In this document: in pieces, positions 24,401 to 36,400 of the stretch
Layout of the letters: the number at the start of each line of letters is the position of its first letter
How positions within the stretch are numbered: the first letter of the stretch is position 1
Origin: Owenia fusiformis
Taxonomy: Eukaryota; Annelida; Polychaeta; Sabellida; Oweniidae
Direction: 5' to 3'
NCBI GenBank assembly: GCA_903813345.2
Contig: CAIIXF020000009.1
Coordinates: forward strand, 23,521,759-23,585,758
DNA: 64,000 nucleotides
Translations under genes and position numbers: made by a program
Notes under the pieces: model-generated
Told to the model about the DNA's origin: nothing
Databases searched by the model: none
Seen by the model: only the letters and a program-made list of their open reading frames with translations

Positions 24401-27400
24401 TAATCATTGCATTTCTAGATACCTCACTTAAATAGTAGAATTTCATAACTTATTTGTATTTTGATGTTATTCTGTCCGTTTCACCTTTTCACAACTTTGT
24501 TGTGCTCAGTTGAAATTTTGAACAGTTGAGAGCTTGGGAAATCAAAATGTACTTACATTATCATAGTGTTTCTTGACAATCGGTTCATAAAATCCTGTAG
24601 CCTCCTTGAACTTATTCTCCTGCATGAATAGTACATGGGCAACATTCAGCTTCCACGCATCATGCTCATTACAAAATTCCACAGATTTACGGAATATTTT
24701 CTCCACCTGGGTGTAGCTCTCGAGGTCCCAGTAGATTTTGGCCTGCTGCATAAGCACAGGGATGTACCTGAGAGTAAAGAGGGGAATATTTTCTATATTT
24801 TTGTTTTCTACACATGAAAGGGACCATTTTAAAGGTTTCTACACATAATTGGTTTTGTTAAGTGCTAGACAATCCGCTGATACTTGGTAAGACGTGTGAA
24901 TATCAAAAAGACAATACGGGGCATAAACATGCAAATGTCACCACCTGCCATTTAGTTAGACACCGAACATCAACTGTGGAATACCAACCACCGAATATTG
25001 TCCATAAAAAAATGGAGACCATTACAATTTGTCAATACTTGTGGTGATGACATTATTAAGTGATAGATTACTTTGTATATATGAAGTTTCTACATGAATG
25101 ACATATTAACATAGAGCTGCACATGCAACCAGCAGAAAAATGAGGACAATCTAAAGTGCACTTCTGTAATGGGAAGAATATAATGTGCTACCATTCTGTA
25201 TAACAATTGTTGAATGTTTAATTACAAATCAATGCATCACACAGTATATACACCAATTTGGTGATGTTATAAAAAAAATTGTGTGCGTGAACTACAAATG
25301 CGCTAAAACTAGGGCTGGCACGGAACGGATTTCGGAACTTGGCTTCGGAATTCGGAACTTTCGGAATTTCGGACCTTATTTAAAATAGTTCCTACTTCTC
25401 GCCTTAAGTTCTCATTTTTGTTACCATTGGAACAGCAGTGTACACCTATATATATATAGTAGCCCGGACAGAATTGTTCAATGGTCACTTTTTCTTTAAT
25501 AACTTTTTTAATTTTCAGTATTGTCATAGTCTGATCACATATTTTAAAACCAAAGTAAAATTCTGACATACAAAAAAAATATTTAAGGAACATCTCTTAA
25601 TTTATTGATATTTTAGGCGTTCATAGTATGACTGACGCAAATACATAATTCATCATTTTGCCCCATATTTGTTCAAAATGGCGGCATATTTTGTGAATTT
25701 GAATGTTCAGTTGAAAGTTAATATTTAAAGATTGTCATAGGACTATAGGGCCATGCTGCCACCGTTACAATCCTGATGTAATGCAGCAACTGACCAGTCA
25801 TCAAATACAAGAAGTCAAATCCCTCCAAGGGTATATGAAATCAACTCTATTGAAATGTTCGGAATTGTGTTCAAGAGGATGTGAAAAGGTGGCGCCCCAA
25901 TGTGCGGGATGTGATGAGAGTAGGTCCTTTATCTTTTCAAGAGCTCCAAACAGCCATCTCAGAGGCCATTGAAAAGCTGAAGAACAATTCACATGCATGC
26001 CAAGGATGGGTTAAGAGACGTGTGACTGGGAAAGATATTACAAACTGTGGCAGTATGACCCTATAGTTGCACAGGTTCAACGAACTAGGGATGCTAATCC
26101 ACTACGAGTAACAATGGAATGGCAAAAAACCTTAAGTGCTGCGACCTTACCAATATACTGTACATGCAATGTACAAACCTTTTTAAGTGCTGGTATACAT
26201 ACAAGTCAATTTAAAACAAAACGTTATAAATGCAGTCATTACCTCATACCAAGGCAGCAGACTACAATATTTCGTAGGCCTATGACATTTCTTAAATATT
26301 AACTTTAATTTCAACTGAACATTCAAACCACGAAACATGCTGCCGTTTTTGAACAAATATGAGACAAAATGGTGAATTATGCATTTGCATCACTCATACT
26401 ATGAACGCCTATAATATCAATAAATTAAGAGATGTCCCTTATATATTTTTTTTGTATTGTCAGAATTTTACTCTAGTTTTCAAATATATAATCAGATTTT
26501 GATAATACTGAAAATTAAAAAAGTTATTAAAGAAAAAGTGACCATTGAACAATTCTGTCCGGGCTACTATATATAAGTTGTATTATGTTTATTAAATACA
26601 AACACTAACACTATCTAACTGCCAGAACAAGTGGCATAAATGTTCAAAATTTAATGGCAAAACGTTAATGTCCTTGCCTTCTTGGGACTTGGCATTGAAC
26701 TGTTACTGTATATTGTATATTGTCTTTCTTACAATAATTGTCTTTTATTATAGGTACTTAATATGTAAAACAATCATACTTTATTTATTTCTATCATTTA
26801 TTACATATAAAACAACTTTACCAAGTTAAAATGTTTAATAATTATATGTATTTGTTGATTTCGTTTCATAGTACTAGTTCGCTATAGCGAGTTAGCGTGT
26901 CGCTATAACGATAAGTGAATGTTCTTTAAGAAAAATAAAAGTTCCAAAAATCATCGGAATATGAGAAGGTAGGTCCGAAAGTCCGTTTCCGAAGGCAAAA
27001 TCGGACGGTTCGGACAATAATTCCGTTCCGTGCCGTTCCTATCTACAAGCACTCAATCTACACAGTCAGTCACTTACTTTTCCAAACAATCATCATAATC
27101 ATTGACGGCTTTTTTCACGCTGTCGTCATCGTGATTATTCCTGGATTCATTCACCTGTGACCAGCATAAACAAACAATCAATCAACAACCATGAATGACA
27201 GGATACAAACTTACTTTTCTAAACAATCGTCATAATCATTGATGGCGTGTTTCATTGTGTCATCACTATGAGCCCTGCCAGACTCTTGTACCTAACACAG
27301 AACAATAAACAATTAAGGAAAGAGAACAGGCTAAGAACAGACTTACACATGGGATATTTACATGAATCATGTTTTTGCTTATCATAAATATGATTTCACA

Positions 27401-30400
27401 TAAATTCTAGCAAAACTCACATTTGTTCCAAGCTAAACAAATTAATATTTATCGATTTTTCCTTTGAACATATGCCATATTTTATTTCAAATTCTGAAAA
27501 TTTTACATGCAGTTTTTTCTGACCAAGATTTTTCTTTTATCACACCATCTGACTGCCGGGTGAAATCAATCGAATAAATATGGCATCATTTCAAAGAAAC
27601 AAATTGTTATATTGGAGATAAATGAAGCAGAGTATAAGTAAATGAACTCAATTATCTCTTATTATATGGGTGAAGCCAGGAAAAAAAGTAGGCGATGCTT
27701 TAGGTTAAGTCATGTATTACTACTTAGGACTTCATTTCCACAGCTTCAGTTCCAAAGGCCCTTGGAACATCTTTTCTTAGGGAAATTGACTCAACTGTGG
27801 CCTATGTTTAGTTTGAAACTAAATAAATTTCCGTAATTCCGTAATTCTCATCGCATGCCTCATGCCTGGCTACACCCATGCATTAGCAGCCCCAAAAAGG
27901 CCAATAATAACATGTAACATTCAACTCTTAACCCTGGTCTTACTGAGTCACAATAGTGTCCTCATATTCAAACACATTCTTTTTGACCATAGTTTGCACC
28001 GCGTTATACTGTTCCTGCAAGATCAATAGAGATAAAAATAAATGCATCAATATTAATGAGGAACATGTCCCTTTTTAACAATCTCATTTGTAGAGCTATG
28101 TCAATCTATATTTGGAGTTAAATAGATATACAGACCCGTAACCCTTCATGCATTTATTCACCATTTTGAGCCTGTCTCAAGTGATTTGGGTCCAACGTTG
28201 ACAAATGTGAACCTCCCTGGAATTATTTGAAAAGTGAGCCCCCTTGGCAAAAGCTAGCTACGGGTCTGATAAACAAAACAAGTTTTTACTAATATTCTAC
28301 ATTCTAAGTTAGAGCTTAACAGCAACTAACAAAACAAATGGAACTGAAAGAACTGAATAGAACAAAATAACATCAACGTGAAAGAAAGATGTTTCCTGAC
28401 AAAATCACTGGGTCCAGCTGTGTCAAGGTTGGCTTGTGTTTGTAAGTCCAGTAGTTCCTCCCTGTTATCATGGATCTAACAAAAAGCACATTAATTCAAT
28501 ACAAATGCATATGTACAGTGAAACCTGTGTAAGTGGAACACCTGTTGTATCTCACATTAGAGACAGAAGGCATTCCATTTTCAGAAGTTCATTTTAGTAC
28601 ATGAAATTGATGGGCGAAAAAATGTTCAATTAATGGTGGAGATTAACTTTACAGGTTATATTATATTAAAGAAACATACAGTATTTCATATATCTGTTAC
28701 TTTTTTCAAATAATTAATTGATATGAGACAAATGCGGGAAATGGTCACAAAATGTGCCCAAAATTCTAAATTTTAAACGACCATTATTATGAGGTTTTAT
28801 TTACTATTCCAAATAATCGAAATCTGCAGTCAAAGTCACAGAATCATTGACAGTAATTTGTGGTTAATTGTTTTTAAAACTAATTCATTAAACTGACCAT
28901 CTTGGTAAGCTTCCTGAGCTGCTCAGTCTGTTTGGAGGCCATCTCATCTAGTTTCCTATATGCTTCTTCGGGCGATGTCTGGCGCATAATCACAGCCTCC
29001 AGGAACTCATACAAATACTATACAAATAAAAGGAAATATTGAAATCCAGCACATAAGAATGTTTACAACTTGCTAATGTGTAATCTTCGGCAGAGGAAAA
29101 TTATGGATTGAAACTACAATTTTTATATTCTATTAAAGCATGCACTTATAACAACAATACTAGGAAATAAAGAAGTTGCAGATACATTTCAAAACTACAC
29201 TTGCAGCATAGACCAAACAAATTTTGAAGCAAATGTTGAAATAGATTTTGGAGTAAAGAGGTAATCAGACATTATGAACAAAACTCAGAAAGTTGTTTAT
29301 TTCATCAAAATGTACAACTTATTTGTTGTTTGTAGTTTGTAAGTTTGAAAATCTATGACAATCCAATATTTTGGAAGACTTCCAACAGCGTACATTCTCG
29401 CCCAAGTGCCTAGAAGTTCTATTCTTGAAAAGATGATAGTAAGTTGGACAAACCAACAATTCTTATATAAAAGTAAAAAAATTGATATAAACAGAAAAAT
29501 ATAACAAATAACATTTAACCATTGTATGGATAAATATGCTAGCTGGACAAGTGAAGAGAATGGCCAACTTGAAATTATGAAATTAACATGAGTAATCAAT
29601 TTAATTGAATTTAGGTCTGAAGGCCAAAATAACCATTCATGATTGAAAATTTTGTAAATATACTATGAATCAGAAAATGTTAGTTTCTGGTATAAACGAT
29701 TCTACATCGAAATAAGTAAGATGTCCGAAACAATTGTGTCAATGAAAACATCACATTACATAGAAGTGTAGCATTTGAATTATAGATGGGGTAAATTACA
29801 AGAGAAGAAAGTGGTACATGAAAGTAACTACTGTAGAAGAAGAAAATATAACGAGGAAAATATTATAGCGAAAAATAGCGTCAGGCTTCGACCGTTATGA
29901 TTAATTCCGCGAAAGTTTATTCAAAAAAATAAAACTTACTGAAATCATGAAACGCCAGAATGTTAGACCGCCTCGTCGAAGTTTTATTGCTACATTAGAT
30001 TTACGATCGGTATTTTAATTACCTTTGCTACTAGAAAAAGAACGAACACAAAAACACATAACGTAAAACTACAGACATTGTTTCAAACTATACAAATCAG
30101 AAACAATATAAACAGCAGTTTAGCATCTTATCAACGTACCATTCCTGAAGAAAATATTTAGATACAGGGAAAAGCTGTTTGTTTTCCCGCTGGCATTAAA
30201 CATTATATTAGGCGATTATAAAGAAAGTCTTGTGTCACCGGTTTACTTGATTGTTATAATCCGTTAATTAGAATTAAAACTTACCTGGAAAGTACAATAA
30301 GTAAGCCAATAATTAACAGGTAATTACTGAGAGCATGTATGTATACATTTATTGAAAAACAAAAGGCGAACAAGTTGTTACTAATTTTATTCGTTCGTAA

Positions 30401-33400
30401 ATTAAAAACGTCATGGCAAAATAGGTCGTTTTATCTTTTGAATTAATACTGATTACGTACCAGGGAAACCAAATATGATGACTGTATGAGTAATCAAACA
30501 ATCTAGGAAGCATAACTAGTATTAGAATGAGTATTCGAAAGTATATGAACCGTGAGGAGCTTTCATTTAAACACAGTAAGTTCGCGTGAATTAGTAACTC
30601 TATTATCGCTCACAGCGGTAACCCTTAATAATTTCGGGAATCAAGCATTAAAACCTCGGCTAGAACAATGGGCTTTCTAGGCCTAGTTTGACATGAAATT
30701 ATTGGGCTCTTGGACCGTTATAATTTCTTCTCGCGATTTTTGATTTTGGCAGCATTTCGTTATAATTTGTTCCCGCTATAATTTCTTCTTCTACAGTAGT
30801 AGTAGTAGGTCAAGTATGTACTATGGCTTATCTCTTCCTCTTGCTGTAAAACATAACATGTCTATACTGTATTCTGATTGGCCAGAATTTGATATGTCTC
30901 CTTAGGTATGAGCTCTCTATTTACGATCCAATGAAAACAATGCATAGAAAAATCAATCTTGCTCTCAAACAAGTTCTAAAATTAAACATGCAAGTGAGCC
31001 ATTAAACCAATCTGGCCAATCATCAAACAAATATGAATGAAGTCTCCTCTACAATTTAACAAAAATTGTCTAAGGAAACATGATTTACAATGCGTTGATC
31101 TACCAAGTATTTTAGGGCATGAAGCCGTGCTGTACTGGAACCAGTGACTGAGTAGCGCTGAAATAAACTCTTACAACAATCACAAAGTCAACTATTACAA
31201 CAACAATCACAAAGTCAACTGTTACAACAATCACATCTTTAATACAAGCGTCCTTATCATCATTGTGTAGGAATTTCTTTTATACATGTTATTAATGTTT
31301 TAAATTATTAACTTTATTGTCCCACCCTGTATACCGTATGATATCTTTAAATGACTGAAAGATGATACATATATCATGTTATTCCCTTTGTACTTACAGG
31401 AGACAGAAACTTGAAGGTGAGATGAGAATTCTCTGCAAGTACATCAGCAGCCAAGTCATAGTACTGGAACATAAAGCAACATTATCTTCAAAGGTTTAAA
31501 AATCAAGTTGCAAAACTAACATAGCATTCTAAAATAAGAACCCCTTCAAGGTTTATTGAACCTTATTGAACATTGCAGTTGCAAAAAACATGACTCCCTG
31601 TAACACTGAAATCTACATGTCACTGACTGATTCAAAAGAAAATTACGTATATGGAACACTGTCTTTGCTGGCAAATATTGTTCCTCGAAGACACTATGAA
31701 AAATTCTTCGACTAGAGATTTTTATCAGACAGACTTTACTTTATAATTGATAACTAACAAAAATATACCATGATTATATCTCTAATTACTAAAGCCTAGA
31801 TTCTCAGGTTTCACAGTATTGCGAAAACTCTCTAATATGAATAAAACAAGATTATTGGAAATTCAAGTAGACTTTCCACATACCTCATACTTTATATAAA
31901 GCAAGAGAAGGTTGCCAAATGTCTCAGGAGGGAAAGGGTTCTGTTGCAGGAGAAACTGAAGTTTCTCAAAGCCCTGTGTAGGGTTCTGCTCCATATTCAT
32001 CAGTGCCTGGTTGTGCAGGGACACAACATCTAACTCTTCCTCTGACCTGGGGGGCATGTCTGTTAGTGCCTCGCATGCTGCACCATCTAAGAACACGTAA
32101 ATTAATGATTTCTCTATGAAGATCTTTTTTACTCAAAATTTTTTTCGTATTCAGCAGTAATTTTTTAAATCGATATTGAATAGACTGGACATCCTGATTT
32201 GAGTTACTGATATTACATTTGCCTGCCAACAAGCATTTTATTTTCTTAACTGGGTAAACATTTTCATCAAGCATCCCAGCAAATCTTTATAGAAGTACAA
32301 TGATATACATACACATGTAACTTACAGTTTTTCAGTTGGTACTCTATTGCTGCCTTTAGATTGAAAGCTTCTATAAGTGCAGTCTCATTGAGAGTGTATG
32401 TGTTCCCTACACTACGGACATCCACACCCTCTGTTGTCATCCCAATACCAAGCTCTGAAAATGTAACATATGATATGATGATCTATGCTCTCTACAGTAT
32501 TGTCAAAATTGGGCAATGAGATTAATGAAGCTAATCATATGCAGAACATCAAATGAATCTCAATGATTTAATCAAACGGTTTAAAAGTCATTGAAAAAAC
32601 TACAAATCATATGATGGCATTCAACTGACAAATTATGAATATTTCGAGCCATCAAAATGATGCTTAAAGCTCTTATCAGCCTTTTTTATTGTAGTGCATA
32701 ATCACAAAAACTGGCATTTTCCTGTTGGTGCAAATCCTTTAAAACGATCTTACCTGGATGTTCCTTTATTCCTTTCTCAATGATATCTGCTATGTACTTG
32801 AGAGCAGGGGCATACTGCTTCATCATATAGTAGCACAGCGCTATGTTGTATGAGAGATCGGGCTTGTAACCAAGAATATTCATGGCTGTTGTGAACTTCT
32901 GGCACGCATCTTCATACCTAGCATCCTAAACATAGAAGATGTGTGTGAGTTGGCCATTTTCGATAATTTCAAGTGCTCCACTTTTTGGGACTTTGTGCTC
33001 AATTCATACATTTTAATATGTTATTCCAAAAGAAGTGTGTTATTCATTATTGCAATTGAGAGTGTTGGGTTTTCAGCTTCTAAGGTTTTACAATTTTGTT
33101 TTGGTGCTACATAAATCGGAAAAAATTAGACTTTGCATGGAGACAGAAATGAAGTTTTTATACCATTGATTGTAAGGCTTATATTGTTATTTAACATTTT
33201 AATTCCACAAATATCCCTTAAATCACTGATTCTGCAAATCATGAATGTTTTCACTCCTGATATTTGGAAGCTATTTCACCTTAAAAAGTAGACAGCCAAG
33301 ATTAATCTCAGTGTCAGGGTCATCGGGTGGAGATTGTTCAACAAGCGCCTGGGCTGCTGGGATATCCTCCTCTCCATACTTAATGGCAGCTTGTAGTTTC

Positions 33401-36400
33401 ACAATCTACAAAATAAAATGAAATACATCAATGTGTGCGTCAATCTGCTAACCAATGACAACAAAAAATATATGACTGCTTTGTAAGTTATGCTGATATA
33501 AATGCTATTGCAATTATATGACCAAAACATACTTATACATGATTACCCCAGAAAGAGGAAAGTGAGCTACATACAAATGGGGTTTCCATAGGGATATGCT
33601 TTAAGTACATGTATCTGTCATCATGTATCTATCAGTTACACGGAGCTGTAAAAGTTTTCCCTTCCAAAAATACTTACCCTGTTATGATAAATAGGCGTAT
33701 CAATCTGACATGTGACTTTCATAGACTCCTGATAGAGACATGCCTTATGCAGAGCTTGTGCATAGTAGAGTTTGTAATCCTCCACCTCGGGGTAATTTAT
33801 TGTTAGCTGTTCATAGCAATCTGCAGCATTGACAAAGTCCTGCATCTGGTAGTAGCAATAACCCAGTAAGGAGAGTGCTGCTCTTGACTGGATAACAGAA
33901 ATAAGGGACATAGCAATAAATATAGAGAAGATGAATGTGATCACTAAATACTAGACCAGTACTAAAAAGTGAACACTTAGAAAAGATTTCGACCAAATCC
34001 AGAATAGTTAAACTTGAATATTTTGCATTTTCAATGATTGAAATAATATATGTTCTATGATGTATACCCTGCACACAGAGTCTAGTTTAAACTGAAGAGG
34101 AAGCTTTTTTAAGAAGCGAAATCAAACAAATGCAAAGAGTTAATGATGTATTAAACTTAATATGCTTAAAGCAATTAGAAACTTCCTTAATCAATTTCTC
34201 ACCTTAACATGGGATTCTAGCTGCACATTCAATATGTTCACAACTTCATTGTAGCGATGTTCCTTGATCTGAAAGTAAACAAGTAAAGTGCTAGTAGAGT
34301 TTAATAAATAAACTGTGATTTTTCAAAATAAATAGAGTGTTCCTTCCAGAATGACACTTAAACCAATCAGATTAATTGATATTTTGGGCACATTCACTCC
34401 CGAGCACTTATAAAATCGAACCATTTTTGTTACCAAAGTGAGTGTCTCCAAGGCTTCATACCAACATATGCATTAGGAGTCCCGTGATTCATCAATACAT
34501 CGATGCAACAGCTTGTTTGGTTACGATACAATATCAATATATGAAATAATGTTAACATACCTGTAATACTCCATAATTTGCTTAAATCTTCCGAATATTA
34601 AGCTTTTCGAAAGTTAGATTTTACATTTTTTGTGTGGGTTTTAACGGTCACATGCCCCATATTGAGTATAAATACAAACAGACAACAAACTGGATCCTCT
34701 ATGTGCTCATTATTTAATGTTCTAGATTGTATTCAATATAGTTTTTTTAACTATTGAGTATGCCAGATTATATTCTTGAGTGAGGTCTTTTATCCAACAA
34801 AAAGTAGTTTAGAAATGTAAGTTCATCTCAAATAAAAAGTGAACAATTTTTAATTCGTAATTTTATAGAAGTAATGTTTAGCTGAACGTTTGAAAATTTC
34901 AGAATGACATAAAATGTATCGAATCGTTGCTTGTATCGTTAGGTAAGTATTGAGTTGTGTACGTTATTGTTTCATAATATATCGTGAGACCCCTATTTTG
35001 CATGATGCATACTTTTTAGTGACGCATCTGTGCAAGTGCCATGTTTTTCTCGTCATTTCGTTTCGTTCCATTTAATTTTTGTTTTAGTAAAACTTCTGCA
35101 ATATTGGCTGACCAAATGCAGAATTAATTCTCTGTTATCCCAAGTCCTGGGATAAGTTCTCTGTGATATGAATCACAGATTCACAACAGATACACAAAGA
35201 CACATGTTTGTTGAATACAATTCTATTCATAAAAGCAAGCAATAAGAAACATAAATGAGAATACATTATTAAAGAAATGAAATCATTTCATTATTGGCTC
35301 GTGCTGAGGCAAGAGCCATATCTCACTTGGGTTTAGTAGTAAGTGATAACGACAATGGACTGAGGTTTAAACGTTAGTTTACTAGAAGAAAACCTGATGG
35401 GTTAATATTTATTGATGAAAATGAGTTAATTCCTCGAGCAAAAGTTTAACCCTAAGGTGTTAGTTTATAATAAAATTGCGTTAGTTAACTAGAAGAAAAC
35501 CTGATGGGTTAATATTTATTGATAAAAATGAGTTAATTCCTTGAGCAAAAGATTAACCCTAAGGTGTTAGTTTATAATAAAATTGCGTTAGAGAGGGTTT
35601 CAAACGACATATACGCAATTTTACCTCAACACCATGAACACTGTGCACTGATTTTCGGCAACATGATTTCCTAAATACTGCAGAAATACGAGCGACTTCT
35701 TGATTTAGAATTGTGAACAATTTACAGCATTAAAAAAGCTCCGAACATTTACTATTTTATTAATATCTTCGGAGAACGAGAATCAAATTGACCAATCTTC
35801 ACTTTTTGATATGTTTTAATGTTTTCTAAGAGGTCCACAATTTAAAGATCTTATCAGTTCAAAATGTTCGGATTTTTTCTGCATTCCTCAATTGAGTCAC
35901 ATGTTATTTTTCAAACAAGAATCACTCCTTCCCCACATTGTCTATATCTTCCATTTTTGCACAAAGAATGCATTTATGTGCCTAGAAAAGACTTGTGAGA
36001 AGAATGCTTTGATAAAGTGTATAAAAAACAAGAAAGTTCAGTGAAAAAATTCAGAACATTTTCAGAATTTTTTTTCACTGAATTTTCTCGTCTTTTATAT
36101 ATTTTTCAAAACAAATCTTCTCACAAGTCTTTTCTAGGCACATAAGTGCACTCTTTGTGCAAATCTGGAAGATATAGACAATATAGGGAAGGAGTGATCC
36201 TTGTTTGAAAAATAACATGTGACTCAATTCTCCCTTTCGCGATTCGCTCTTTGAATCAGAACGTTCGCAAATATGCACTGAAAAAGCACTCAAAAAGGAC
36301 AAAATTTGATTGGTTTATATTTTCTCATTATGCATTTCGCGTAGTTATTTGCGTGACCCGAAAGTTCTAATTCAAACTAATTACGCAATTTTGTTTTTAC

